Source: Rhypophila decipiens
Lineage: Eukaryota > Ascomycota > Sordariomycetes > Sordariales > Naviculisporaceae
Direction: 5' to 3'
Length of the DNA: 64,000 nucleotides
Assembly (NCBI GenBank): GCA_033297075.1
Contig: MU858110.1
Location: forward strand, 123,604 to 187,603
In this document: positions 1 to 12,047 of the stretch, piece after piece
Numbering within the stretch: position 1 is the first letter of the stretch
Layout: each line of letters opens with the position of its first letter
Translations under genes and position numbers: made by a program
Notes under the pieces: model-generated
The model's database searches: none
Told to the model about the DNA's origin: nothing
The model's input: only the letters and a program-made list of their open reading frames with translations

Positions 1-120
1 CGAGCAGCTGCCGAACTACTATTCACACTAAAGGACCCAGGCGAGAAAGAATACGGAACGGAGCGAAAACAACTTGAACGCCTCTTTTTGTTTTCGGTGA
101 TGATGTTGCGTTCATGGTAA
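1..120 (+). CDS. Possible 3' end of a gene entering from the left
   Basis: Frame 1 is open from the first base of the window to a TAA at 118-120, giving 39 codons. The reading (key stretch ELLFTLKDPGEKEYG, then ERKQLERLF) has the mixed charged/hydrophobic composition of real protein and not of low-complexity DNA. No start is visible, so it would be a terminal exon of a gene lying mostly to the left. A 120-bp open stretch can occur by chance, and I do not recognise the family. Confidence 0.3.
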   Translation, partial: RAAAELLFTLKDPGEKEYGTERKQLERLFLFSVMMLRSW

Positions 121-3100
121 CTCGCGAAGCGAAGTACCGGTATGGGATACCACTGTAAACATCAGTGGAGCGAAAAGATTTCCCGGGATCGCTCCGCCCC
201 GTGGATGTGGTCACGGAAGGTTGAAAGGCCGGCCGGGGCCAGGGCTGTGGTGGAAAAAAAGAGCCCTGAAGAAGAATAATTTTTAGCAACACCTTCCTTG
301 CTGCTCCACAATCATCTCGGCCCCACAGCGTGATTCTAGCCCCGCGCTAGTCCATATCGGAGCTAGAATTCTTGGCGGGGTTGCGTGACTGTCTGAAGAC
401 CTTCGTTGCTTTTGGTGACTGCGTCACCGTGCTTGCTTCAGAAGCTTGGGCCCACCCAGCGCATCTTATCTGATTCTGATGCAAAGCACAAAGGGACTCT
501 CTTGACCCAGGCAGGTTTCTGGATTTATGTCAGACGTCAATCACGAGGCTTGTTGATTTTCCATATTCGATCAGTTCTGTTCCTAATTTTCTACTTTGAG
601 ATGCTACGACATGACGTGATACTAGATGAGAATATGGCTGCATTGGGAAATGGCATGTAGTGTAGGTCTAAGACAAAAACCTGGTTCGGGAGAATCTGGA
701 CGATGAGACTCTGTACGGATAGTAAAAGCAAGTTGGGTAGATTGCCATTTTCCATCATCGTACATGACTTCTTGCCACCTTTTGCAGTGATACGAAGTTG
801 AGGATCAGAAAGCAGGAAAACCATTGCAGAAGATGCCCGATAGGGTAAGGTGCATGCATCGCAGCTCCTGTTGCATACAGCATCGCGAGCTTCATGCTGC
901 CGGATAAGGGGTCTTTTGGTCAACCCCTGATCAGACGAATCGGTTTCGTCATTTCATCACTTTTTCAAGTGCTTATCACCCCGTCACCTTCAACCACTTT
1001 TTCTCATTGCGAGGCTGATTGTTGGTGATTGAAAGGAAACGATTCAAGATGAGCAGCACTGCAGTAATTGATGTGATATCTAGAGGTGGGGGTTGCACAA
1101 AAGTTTTGGTTTTAGCGTTCGTTTTGTTTCTTCTCAATCCATGTCAGTTCGCGTGTGCTGCCGTGCTCAGACAGACATCAAGGTTTTAGAGTTATCTTCA
1201 AAGTGTCACAGAACCCCCAGTCGGTGTTTGATCTTCTGACATGGACAAGCAACACCCTTCGACATCTCGAAACCAGGAAAAAGCTTCTCGTAGAATGGGC
1301 GATTCGCCTGTGTATTACTACACACATGAAGAAAGTTCAGACGAAGAACCGGGATACAGCTTTATCGTAGACATCACCACCTGTGTTCTATCACGATCTT
1401 TTCCTGATGTCTTGGCGGGTAGCCAGTCGCATCCTCGTCTTCGAAACAATTCTTGGCTGCAGCCGAAACACCTCGTGGGTTTTGCACTGACTTTGACACG
1501 GTAATGTTCGTGAAATGCATTCATTCAAACAAACATACATCTCCAAAAGGGAAAAGAGACCTTCGGTCAAGAGCTGAAAAGGCTTGCAGGAGGTCCGTTT
1601 TAGGGTATGAGGTTCCTGAACCCTGATTTGTGGTGATGGACGAACATGTGGTGGCAGAGCACCGCTGATGGTGTTGTGGAACGAACGAGTTACAGCAGCT
1701 CTCGCTCACATTCAAACAGCACGTATCCAGAGAGGCTGGCTGACGACGAACCTATTCGCGCATCCACCATACAGCTCGCATCACCTCAGTGCCGGCTTTC
1801 CATGTCGAGGGATGATCCACGCCTGTGGTTGGTTGAGTGGTTGAACACCGCCTAAACCTCCTGAAAGTCGAATGACATTGGTGATCCGATAGCCAAGGGA
1901 GATCGCTATCCACCCCTCCGCTTGTGGATTGAGCGATCCCGTTCTCGTCAGGCACGGGGTTGGTGAACTCTCTTCAAGCCGCTGAATGGAATGTTGCGTC
2001 TAGGAATGAGAAAGCCGTTCCCGGACGCATTGATTTTGACTCAATTCGGCCAACTAGAATTTTTTGGCGAGGCAGCCTTGACTCCCTTTTTCAATATCTA
2101 TCTTTATGCTGCGAGTGGGGGGGTTTTGAAGGGGCCGGTCGGCCGCGATAGTGATCAGAGGGGCAGGAACAATTGTGCCGCTTGTCGGGTTCAGCTCAGC
2201 CATCGATTTCCGCCACCAAAAACAGGTTAAAAGTTGATGGCTGACTGTGTGAATATGGCATGATCAGCCAGCGATATTCTAGTAGGATTTCCGCATGATT
2301 GTCGAGGGATGCAGTACCTAGACGGCTGCCACGTAATTCATAAAGGCCAAATGTGTTCAGAAGACAGCGACAAATCTGAGTCTGGCTTGCCTGGACCACC
2401 CGGCGGCCCATCTCGATGGGCAGCCGGCCAGTTCCTGCTGCGTGATACGCAGCGGCTGCGACTCCGTACATGTATATTTTCTGAAAGACAGCAATGGCGA
2501 TGCTGGAAAATACGCCGCTGCTCGGTGTTGGATTCCAACATCAATTCTTTCTCCCCCTTAACCCCTTTTTATCCACGCAGACCAGACTGCGAAAGATAGC
2601 AACCGACTACGACACTAAATGCGGTTTGCGCTCCTTCGTTGGAGAACTCCTGTCCATCGCTGCTCGTGACTGCTGCACAGGAACTGCACGTAATTCTCCA
2701 ATCAGCCGTGTCTTGGACGTTGCCGCCGTGAAGGAGGGTCGTTGACGATGCAGCACGGAGCCAATCACAGTCAGCCATTCGATTGCTCCGTCTCTGACCC
2801 CATGCTTTGCCAAGTAGCCCACCTATCTCCGTAGCTTAAACCTCTTTAGCCCCCGTCCCTTGTCGAAAACTCATGACCGGAGAGCAGGTCACGACGCATC
2901 TCGAAAAGAACTAAACTTCGATATGAGCGAGGTAAAGTAAAATATCCACCATGTAAGCAGCAAGTCTCAACCAACACTACAAGTGGTGGGTGGCTGTGAA
3001 ATATTTGGGAGGCGTTGGGCGAGCAGATCGGTACCCTTGCCGGACTCCTAGATCGACTTGACCTTGGGCCTCGAGTTCGTTTGATATGAATCACGAAAGC

Positions 3101-4160
3101 GTTTCTTGTGTTGAGTTTTGACACAAGAGACATCAAAGAGATTCTGGATTGGCAGAAGAGCGCTAGCGGTCCCAGCGACAGGGCAGTCTAGTCTCCAAGA
3201 CTACGGTCGAGGTTCTCGTGGGTGGGCTTTGGGGAGAGCCGGCTCGAAGTCTCTTTTACCTGAAACGCCATCCGCGGCCAACCAGAGCTCACCCCTCCTG
3301 CCAGACTCGCTCACACTCGCACATACAGACAGCGAACGAACAGCAAGAACAGCCACACGGCTGGCCTCAACCCCGCCTTCTCTCTGGATAAGAAAAAGGG
3401 GAGGGTCGAAGTAGTTGAAAAGTCCGATGGTCTGCTGGGCTCCTGAGGCCAGTTTTCTGAACGGATTCCATATCGGTCGTCAAGAGTTCGCTTTCTTCCT
3501 TCCTTCCATACTCTTAATCCCTGACTCCGCCTTCTCTTTTATAGCGAGGAAGGGGCATCAAGACAGCGAACAATTCGTAAGCTAACTCATGCATGGCAGA
3601 CTCAACCCGTCAAAGAGACCCCAAGAGCTTCTCAACCTGTATCTCCATACGGTATAGATTACCACTCGGTACGCTGCAATGGGGCCATCACACATTACAT
3701 TAGTGCCCAGACAGGTTGCGGGAGGCCCGATTCTCTAGAGGCCGTTACACGAGTGCTTGCTTAAGTTGCTTGGCGACCAGCCCCTGGTCCCAGATGTGGG
3801 CCCCTGACCACACCCTTGATCCATCACCCATCACCTGCACTGCATGTATGCCTTCTGTCGTAACAGAGCCCTGCTGGAAAGCAGTTGTACCTACATATCC
3901 TCCCATGTGCATTACATGCACCTTGCTGCAGACCATGCGCCGACATTTTAGCCAAGGTCGTTAAAATACCTCCCTCCCTCCCTCCTTCTGAAGACTCGAC
4001 AAGTCTTGCTCATTTCCACCACAACTTCCACATCACACTCGAACCACCCGACGTTTTCGACCAAAACCCGCCGGGTTTGTCCAAGACACTGTCTCATAAC
4101 AAACATTCCAGGTCGTGGCCCTTGACAGTCGAGACCACATCGTTCCATAAAAAGAAGGTT
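121..4160. other. Long intergenic region, about 4 kb
   Basis: Only short overlapping ORFs without consistent codon use or splice signals are visible. A small inverted pair (ATTCTAGC at 333-340 and GCTAGAAT at 362-369) is present but too short to assign. The CT-rich stretch after about 3480 is typical of a fungal promoter and 5' leader and probably belongs to the gene starting at 4161. I see no RNA gene or transposon ends. Confidence 0.5.
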
Positions 4161-5357
4161 ATGTCTCTGGCCCAGAGACCCCTCCCTCTGCGGGAGTCGA
4201 ACCACTCGCTCGACACTTCAAATAGCCAGGTAGTCGACAACAGGCAGAGCCGTATCTTCTCACTTCAGCCATCGCCCTACGACCAGTCCATCTTGAACGA
4301 ATTCCTCGACGAAATGGACGAAACCGATACCATGGCTCCAAGCCCCAAGAGAGCAAGAGCAGGGGAGAACGCACCAGAACTACCACAGAAGAGTGCTCTA
4401 AGGACGTCACGAATAATGCTCGACAACCATGGACTGAAACTGGGCGGCTCGATCGAGACGACGGAGCCAGGGCAAGCAACGCCTCTCGACATGTACCTCT
4501 CCTCGGAGGAGGACGCTTCCTCGGAAGCAGATGATTTCTCCGATTACGGCTACGACTCGAGCAACGAGGACGTAACATCTCCTACACGACGAGAGAGTCA
4601 CGAGGTCACTGCACGCGTTGTATCCGTCATCTTCTCGGGCAAGCCGTTGATCGTCGACCTCACCATACGGAGGAGATCCATGTCTCCTAGCACGGCTAGC
4701 ATAGGGAAGCGATCGAGTGTTCTGTCGACGAAATCACCACTCGATCGACCTTCGAGCTCGGCGAGCTCTACCTTTAACTCCACACCGTCCATTGCGTCTA
4801 GGAAAAGCAGCCTCTTCTCGGATATCATGACCAAGAAGCGGCCTCCTTTCCTCAATATCGACCCATTTGCCAATGGAAGCCAATACTCCCTTGACCCGCC
4901 GAAGAATGCCGAGAAGGGCGAGAGTCAGGCCGTCAAGCCGCCAAAAACACCCACGCAAATACTCAAGGGCGTGTCGAGGACCTTGAGTCTGGTGAGAAAG
5001 AGAAGTCGACCACTGCTTGGCAGCCTGTCACCGCAGCCCGAGGCGTCTCCGCGTGAAACATTCACAGCTCCGACGAGACATTCTTTCTCCATGGCAGCTG
5101 CCCTCTCACAAGAAAACCTCTCATCGCCTCCGGTTTCCGAGCAGTCAGCTCCGCTCGAGCAACCAAGAACGCCACAGACACCTGTCACCTACAACGACAT
5201 TGTCAGGGCGGCCAAAAAGAACGCGATAATGTCCCCACCGCCTGAGGTGACACAGCAGACGGCATCCCCACAGACTCCGGCCAAGAGGGGAATCCTGAGT
5301 GGGCTAGCAGCCCGGAGGAGAAGCATCAAGCTGACTGGCAAGGGTATCGGGATATAA
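4161..5357 (+). CDS. Hypothetical Ser/Pro-rich protein (398 aa)
   Basis: Single-exon ORF. I chose the ATG at 4161 (MSLAQRPLPLRESNHS). The frame stays open upstream but without a strong ATG context until a more distal, less protein-like stretch. The product is mostly low-complexity and probably disordered. An acidic patch (YLSSEEDASSEADDFSDYGY, about residues 112-131) is followed by a short non-repetitive segment around ARVVSVIFSGKPLIVDLTIRRR, then Ser/Thr/Pro-rich sequence with many SP and TP sites. The end is basic (AARRRSIKLTGKGIGI), which could be nuclear-localising. The SP/TP density suggests phosphorylation. I do not recognise a domain. It resembles the ascomycete-specific disordered proteins commonly annotated as hypothetical. 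Confidence 0.75.
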   Translation: MSLAQRPLPLRESNHSLDTSNSQVVDNRQSRIFSLQPSPYDQSILNEFLDEMDETDTMAPSPKRARAGENAPELPQKSALRTSRIMLDNHGLKLGGSIETTEPGQATPLDMYLSSEEDASSEADDFSDYGYDSSNEDVTSPTRRESHEVTARVVSVIFSGKPLIVDLTIRRRSMSPSTASIGKRSSVLSTKSPLDRPSSSASSTFNSTPSIASRKSSLFSDIMTKKRPPFLNIDPFANGSQYSLDPPKNAEKGESQAVKPPKTPTQILKGVSRTLSLVRKRSRPLLGSLSPQPEASPRETFTAPTRHSFSMAAALSQENLSSPPVSEQSAPLEQPRTPQTPVTYNDIVRAAKKNAIMSPPPEVTQQTASPQTPAKRGILSGLAARRRSIKLTGKGIGI

Positions 5358-6896
5358 ATCTCAGCCCGGGCCTCGACTTTTCTCTTACACATGAACATCA
5401 CACAAGCACATGAGCATCTCGGCGTTTCGTCTTTTTCTACCAAACAGCATAGCACCGGCGTCGCACATATATATATCTCGGGTTTGGGACTTTCTTTCTT
5501 TTCCTTGCTAGGTATGACACAGGGGTTTGCCCCATGATGGATGCAACAAGGAAAATATTGGGTTTGGGTAGCGGCACACATGCTTATGGGATTTGCCTTG
5601 TTATTATTGATGAATATTTTGATACCAGTTAGCTAGGTAGCCGACGAGCTATAGCTTCATGTTCTCTGTTCTTGTTTTGTTTTTTTACTTTTTGTGGCGA
5701 ATTCAAGTATCAATTGAATTGAATACAAAGACACAGTCACAAGCATGATTTCTCGTTACCCACAATTTGCTCTCCTGACATGTGAGGTAATTACCCGATT
5801 TTGCATTGTCGTGCTTTCTTTCCAAGAGAAGATCTCACGCCATCTTGCCTGGATATCATGTGCCTCGATGGTTGCCTTTTGGTCTATCTCCATTGGGGAC
5901 TTTGGTACAGTACCACTCCAACATTCACACCCACAAGCTCGCTCGATATGCGAAAGTACTCTTTAGGAGATTCCGTAAGTGACGGAAGATTATGTTCATG
6001 AGATGTTGTGTATCGATACACTTGTACAACTCGGAGAACAGACACACACCTTTAGAGGAAGTTACAACCACACTGCACCCCATTAATGCAGTTTGTATCA
6101 TGGTTGAATCTCATGATGAGATTTCATCCCAACGAGTTTTGATGCGGCCCGACTTGACCTGTCTGGTTTATAACCGAATATTGAGAGAATTAGGTAGAGA
6201 GACTGTTGGTGATTGAAGTTGTTGAGCAAGGCGGGGAGAATTGGCCGCTTGCCGCTGAAAAGGTTAGAGAGTGTCACCAACAACAACAATTACCAGGTAG
6301 GTATCACAGTTTAGTTGTTGTTGCCTTCTCTTTGCCTCTTTACCTGTGCTCCCCCCCGTGAATGCCGTCGGAGGAAATTATCTGCTGTGATTATAGCTCA
6401 TATTCCTTAACAATAAAAAAGAGTACGTAGTGCTTTGTATGAATAACTGCTTTACTCGGGAGAGTTCTTTTAAGAGACGGAGTGGAATTGCCTGCCTACC
6501 CAAGATGGCAATCCACGCCGTACACTAAAAGCGTGTGTAAGCCAAGTTCGTCTAGCGACGAACGCATGAATTTCTTCTTAACCTGCCGGATAGAGTTACC
6601 GAACACCGAGCAACTTATCGCTGCTACCTAAGGCAGTGAACTAGGTGGTATATCAATGGTTCTATTATTATATAGTAGTTGAGTTGACAATCCTTCCCAG
6701 TCGTTCCTTCCCTTTCTGACTTTGGGGATGACCTCTTATTGGACCCCCCCGCCCACCTGGGATTTTGTTTCATGTTTCAAGAATGCTGACGAGTGACTGG
6801 TTCGTCTGGTTGATCTGGCCTGGTTGGCTGGTTTGGGGGACGAATTATGGAGGATGATGGTGACCACCAGGTCTTATTACTCACCTTTCCACACCT
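5358..6896. other. Intergenic region between orphan gene and MITE
   Basis: Contains the 3' flank of the gene ending at 5357 and AT-leaning sequence. No ORF with convincing splice signals or composition was found, and no RNA gene was seen. Confidence 0.5.
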
Positions 6897-6904
6897 TTGT
6901 AGTA
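6897..6904. repeat. Left 8-bp target-site duplication of the MITE
   Basis: TTGTAGTA directly abuts the left inverted repeat and is identical to 7279-7286. Confidence 0.8.
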
Positions 6905-7278
6905 GAGACCGTCTGCCCGCACCGTAGCCGGCGTCTTGCGGCGCCGTAATACCACCAACAACCCTAACCCTCGGTACATCCGGGATTGAATCTCAAGGCC
7001 AAGCCCCATACCAAATGTCACCTTTGTACTTGAAAACCAACCCCATAATTACTATACACCTTTTTCAATCATTAGCTACAATCTCGCTAGGCCTAACCTG
7101 TACGAGTAGTAATAAATTCGTATATATTAGGATAGATATATTGAAAAAAGGGGGCTGTGGCTGATGCGGGGGCTTGGCAAAAAAGGGTACTTCGAACGTG
7201 GGTGCGGGCCTTGAAAATCCAAGTGCTAAGTTCTTACGGTGTCGCAAGACACCGGCTACGGTGCGGGCAGACGGTCTC
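6905..7278. mobile_element. Non-autonomous DNA transposon (MITE) with 45-bp TIRs
   Basis: The first 45 bases (6905-6949, starting GAGACCGTCTGCCCGCACCG) are repeated in inverted orientation at 7234-7278 with three mismatches, all transitions. The identical octamer TTGTAGTA flanks the element directly at 6897-6904 and 7279-7286, as expected of an 8-bp target-site duplication. The 374-bp element has no ORF of note, so it must depend on a transposase elsewhere. An 8-bp duplication is typical of the hAT superfamily and also of P and Merlin-type elements. The superfamily call is inference. Each inverted repeat contains an inner hairpin, perfect in the right copy (GGTGTC TTGC GACACC) and with one mismatch in the left. 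Confidence 0.85.
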
Positions 7279-7286
7279 TTGTAGTA
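7279..7286. repeat. Right 8-bp target-site duplication of the MITE
   Basis: TTGTAGTA directly abuts the right inverted repeat and is identical to 6897-6904, indicating a transposition event whose footprint has not decayed. Confidence 0.8.
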
Positions 7287-9678
7287 TGTCTGGAGTCGAA
7301 GAGGACAAGGGGACTCAAATCATGATGTTTCGGTAACTAGGATTCCAAAGGTCCATACCGTAGCCATAAGATCCTCACTTATGGGTCCATGGGTGGCCGG
7401 TCCGTGGCTGCGGCGGCGTTGCTGATGATGACCATCATTTGTGTTCTGCTTCTCGGGTACTGGTTATCTAGACGTCTTACATATACTCAGAGGTGACGCG
7501 TGTTTGGTTCTGACTATTAACATATCAAACACATATTTAACACTGTCAGTGTCTCCTATCATACTGATCAGAGAGAAAGTGTTATCGACTGGCTATATAA
7601 ACTATAGTCTAAGAGTTTGTCTCGTCAAGTATCAACAAGAAACACTTTTACATACCACCTATGAGAAAACTGGACAGCCTGTATGTATCCACCAGCAAGA
7701 TCACCAGAGTAAAAGATGAGTCGATGTAATCATGTCAGGAGCATTGCGCTTAGTGACTCTCCCGAGGAAGAGATATCCACCGACCCCAGCCAAGACACCG
7801 ATAGACACTTCCACTGCACTGCGTAGAGACGGAGAAAATGAAAACAAAGTGCTGACTGCTTCAGACCCCATCCATCCCACCATCCCACAAGTCACGATGC
7901 TTGTGCTGTTCTCTGACTTGCATGACGTGCATTGTGGGACGGAGGAACCACCACTGCACATCGGCGGCGAGGTACGGTACGTGATATGCATTACGGATAG
8001 TTACCTTTTTGAGGAGACATGGAGATCCGTGGGATCTTATTCAACAAGCTTTCCTTCCGCACGAATCTTCCCGAGCTTACGTTGAATAGGTAGACATGTA
8101 GACATCTTCTTCCCGGCTCTGCCTTCTTTCTTGGTTACCAAGTCAAGGAGCCGGCAAAGTGACTGGCGAGAGCTGAGATATTTCACAGCATAGAAAAGGC
8201 TGTGCTGGTTATCCGTAAAGCAGTCCAATTTTATAGACATGATGTTGAACTTGAGTTACAGTGTCCATATGGCTTGCATAAAGAAATGCAGGGGGGCTGA
8301 AGGATCTCTGAGGTGCCCCTGGTCAGGCTTAGACGGCACGTTACCTAAATAACACCGGGTACATACCCGTACCCTTTACCAAGCCCGCCCCTGGACATTG
8401 GTACTCCGTAAATACTACAGTACCACTTACACGATTGCTCAGTCTTTGGTCTAATAGAACTGCCCTTACTCTTCAACGTTGAAGGCGACGACAGATGATC
8501 CCCATCTTCCAGCCTCAAAGTCTGGAGAAGGATCACCGAGTGACCGATCAGAGTTACCCGCAAGGCACAGTCACCCCGCAGCCAGGCTGTCGTCTGTCAA
8601 TCATTCATGCAAGACCGAGCTTTGCCGTGGGATGACGGGGTAGGTAGGGTAGGGCTGTGAACGTATTTGTCAAGCAGTATGAGTCGTAAAGCTTGAACTC
8701 AACTCTGATTTTGTGGCTCGGTGTCTGTCGATAATGCAAACCCATATCGTAGTCCTCGATTCATCCAGCCTACGTACTCGAAGGACGTAATGGCCTGTCC
8801 TAGTATAAGATCCTCTGCTCGGCGGATTCAGGAGATCTGGTGGCCGAGGAAACGTTTCTCGGTGTGCAAGATACCTGTATAGATAGAATTGCAACTATCG
8901 TTTCTTCAAGCCCCCGTTTCCCTTCCACGACTCGAGTTCTTCCGCCTTCCTGCCGGCTACATGGCGCCTTCCGCCGGTGCCCCATCATGATGGGTCGGCC
9001 GGCCGGGTCGGGTCGGGATGTGTGCAAGTTTCCGCCGGGTGGCGGTTTAAGGTGTCATTCATGACAAGTACTCCGTCCTGCCGGGTACCTACCTGCCTTA
9101 TGTACTTTGCTAGATTAGACTCCCGCAGTGTAGAGCTAACTTCTTTCCATATTGTAGTGATGTTGCTACTTTCGCTCACCAGTCACCTGTCCCTGCAAGT
9201 CAACAAAAGATGGAAATCAACCTGGTCATGCCTGGTATTGAACATACCTCCATGACTGTGAATACATGTATTCCAGAATGGATTGTTGGACGGATTGATG
9301 CTTAACCTAGAGAGAGTTGGAAGTCAAGTTCACAAGTCAGTATGTCGCTGTCAAGCTAGACACTGTCGTGAGATGCTCCATCGTGGTTTCTTGCTCCTGG
9401 AAGTACGTGACCAGAGAGGTCATCACCCAAGATAAGGTGCTAACCTGACAGGTGACCGGGTACCTTCCGGCTATTGAAACTCAAAACCAAAACATCCGTA
9501 TGCTTCCCAAGACCAAGCGGAAGGGGGACAGGTCGTCCTTGCCGCCGCCAATATCCAGTCAGTCGCGTAGTTCTCACCGGGCTTGGGTCCATGGTGGAGC
9601 CGATGTACCGCTGCGGTGTATCGACCGGCCAAGTCCGCTGCTCCGTCGAACCGTGGGCTGGGAAAGAAACGGGAAGGA
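7287..9678. other. Intergenic region right of the MITE
   Basis: No convincing gene. ORFs on both strands are short and overlap each other. The last few hundred bases (from about 9500) become CT-rich and lead to a TATA-like box at 9679. Confidence 0.5.
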
Positions 9679-9687
9679 TATAAATAA
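9679..9687 (+). promoter_or_regulatory. TATA-like box
   Basis: TATAAATAA is followed by a pyrimidine-rich stretch (about 9715-9765) of the kind found around fungal transcription starts. The first ATG after it is the small ORF at 9902. Assignment as a core promoter is inference. Confidence 0.4.
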
Positions 9688-9901
9688 AGGTCGGTCAACC
9701 CGTAGCTCGCGCCTTTCGTTTCCAACTTCCCAGCTTCCCAGCTTCCCTACGCATCCCCCCTCACGACCGAATAGTCCTTGTTACATTGTGCCCGTATTCG
9801 CCTTTATCGATATCGTATCAAATTCGGCATATCGTATCGAGCATTTCGATTCCGAACATTTTAGCTTTCCGCCCTGGGAGAGTTGCCACTGGACGCCCTG
9901 A

Positions 9902-10027
9902 ATGACCCAACAAACTGCCCAAGGTGATTCATCAAGTAGAGCAGTTAGCCACAATGCCTTGGAGAAACCCGATGACCACCAAAACCAAGAACGGCAAGCC
10001 ACACAGTTCATATTATTGATGCCCTAG
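9902..10027 (+). CDS. Possible small gene, 41-aa hydrophilic peptide
   Basis: ATG at 9902 opens a 41-codon frame ending in TAG at 10025-10027. The product starts MTQQTAQGDSSSRAVSHNAL and ends with a short hydrophobic tail (FILLMP). It is rich in Gln, Asp and Ser with no cysteine. It lies about 220 bp downstream of a TATA-like box and a CT-rich tract, an arrangement that looks like a real 5' leader. I do not recognise the peptide. It could also be a upstream ORF or the first exon of a transcript I cannot follow, or simply chance. Confidence 0.3.
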   Translation: MTQQTAQGDSSSRAVSHNALEKPDDHQNQERQATQFILLMP

Positions 10028-10846
10028 GTATACAATGTAGAGAAAATGCGTAGACAAACATGAACAGACAGCCCGGGCAAGCTCGTCACCTCGACGCCTC
10101 AAGCGTTATAACCACCTTGACCAAAAGAAGAAGTGTGAAATTTACAATCGGCTAGTACAATAATATGGGACAACGAAAGGGACGAGGGTAAATAGGAGAA
10201 AGGCCGAATGTAAGAGACCGGCGTATGCTTGCTAAAAATGAAGCATTCGACCAGACAATCCATCACTGCCATCTAAGGCGTATGATCAGATAAAGCAGAC
10301 CATAACTAAGCCAACCGACCCGCCATTCCGCACTCCAAAGAGTAAAAAAATGAAAACCCCTTTTTTGCTGTAACCCATTTGTTGCCGCCTTGTTGCCGCC
10401 TGAGATGCCGAATCCCAAAAATTATGAAGTATCAACACAGCAAACACGCAGTCACCTGACGCCTCCTGCCCACTCCACCAATTCGCACAATATTCACAAC
10501 CTCCTCGTCCCCCATCTCACCAGTCGGTGGGGGCGGGTCCCGCTTGTCCTCGTCTGTCCATTTCATCGTTCATTAAAAGGCACGCCAGGCCCTGTTTGCT
10601 GTCGTCATCTCTGCGTTGACTCCGTAAATGAATACTGATTTCCATCCATAAAGTGGAGAGAGAAATGTCGTCGTGTCGAATGGTAACTGGCGAAATTGTG
10701 CAAGGCCCACACTAACTCGTCTATAGTCGTCTGCTTCGTCGTCTATTTTGCCGGACTGACCGTCCCAAGAGAACCCATTAATCTCCAAAGCCCAAAGATG
10801 CGGCGAACGCGAACCGAAGCGCGAAATCTTTCTCGTGCGCAATGGC
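10028..10846. other. Intergenic region, likely 3' UTR of the elongase gene
   Basis: Nothing coding is apparent. Because the elongase gene ends at 10847 on the minus strand, the right part is expected to be its 3' untranslated region. Confidence 0.5.
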
Positions 10847-12047
10847 TTAAGCCTTGCGGGACCGAGGAGTGGAACCGTTGGGCTTGACACCGGAAGCCTT
10901 GGCTGTTCCGTTCGGAGTGGCCGCGTGCATGATCTGGTTAGGATCAGGGAGAGGCGCCTGGCTCATTCTGCGGACAGCCTTGCGCCCACTAGGCCTCTTT
11001 CCGTCCTTCTTGTAAGTGGCGATGTAGAAAGAAATGAAAAGTACAAGGTAAGAGCTGATGATACCAATGCCCGAGAAGGCAGCGAACTCCTCACCCGCAC
11101 ACTTGCCCGCATTGGGAATCCAGGGCCAGTAGGTGGAGGTGAAGTAAGTGTAAGAAGCGAAATAGACGAATCCTATATCCTGTTAGCCACGGAGCCACGC
11201 AAAGGAGAGGAGATGTGCGCATACCGAGATCAATGACAAACTGGATGATCTGAAGACGTGTGATCCACTCCTTCCACCAAATGCGGATCCCACGCGCACT
11301 CTGGAAGTAGTACCAGTACATGACGACGTGGACGAGCAAGTTCAGGGTGATAGGGACCCATGATACCGCAGTCGAGCCGATAAGCTGAGTGTAGCACAAA
11401 AGGGCCGTCGCGCCGTGGTGGTAGCAGTGGAGGAAAGCTAGGGGACAGAAAGGGCTTAGTCAGAGATCAGTTCGAACATGTGCTCTGCCGAGCTTTGCTT
11501 ACTGAGAGGCTTCTTCTTGAGGAACAAGAAGCAGGTGTCCAGAAGTTCGAGATACTTGGTCAAATAGTTCAACTAAGAAGAGGTCAGCGACGAAGATTGG
11601 CTGCAAAGGAGCGGTGCAACGAACGTAGTAAAGAACAACCAGAGGCTGGGTCCAGCCGCCCTCCGCGTTGCAGATTGCGTGAAAGATACCATGATTGACC
11701 ACCGTTGAAAGCAGCTGCTCAACGAAGAGAGCAAGCAGAATACCGCTGATGGCTGTCAGGTAGAAGTTGTGGATCAGAAAGGCCGTTCTCAGCTTGAACG
11801 GCTCACGATTGCGCATCAACTCTCGGCCGCCAAAGATGATGGTGTAATAAATGATGATGAAGATGCCAGTCTCTTTCAGGGTAGACATGGGTGTCTTGCC
11901 CGGTATGAATCTAAAATCCTCGGCGGGATAGCCCGCGACGGCCTCGAAGGCCTTGCTGAAGATTGGCCATAATTTGATCCCAAAAGGTCGCTCAAGGGTC
12001 GGAAGAGGGATGTTCGAGAATAACGAGGAGGGGCTTTCGGTCGCCAT
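10847..12047 (-). CDS. ELO-family very-long-chain fatty acid elongase (343 aa)
   Basis: Integral ER condensing enzyme of fatty-acid elongation, the 3-ketoacyl-CoA synthase step that supplies very-long-chain acids for sphingolipids. Start ATG is at 12047 ([12 protein letters not shown]). Four exons are read: 12047-11625, 11572-11503, 11437-11225 and 11172-10847, joining without a frame break to 343 aa, the usual family size. The catalytic histidine box HCYHH is rebuilt across the intron at 11438-11502 (context [14 protein letters not shown]). Other family signatures are [18 protein letters not shown] before it and [11 protein letters not shown] and [11 protein letters not shown] after it. Several hydrophobic helices are present. 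The tail is basic (ending SRKA) with no KKxx retrieval signal. The intron at 11573-11624 has a weaker donor (GTTCGT). The sequence is closer to the ELO2/ELO3 type than ELO1, but I cannot separate ELO2 from ELO3. Confidence 0.93.

Noticed and set aside
333..369. Inverted repeat ATTCTAGC/GCTAGAAT
   Set aside because: Only 8 bp per arm with no flanking duplication or promoter context.
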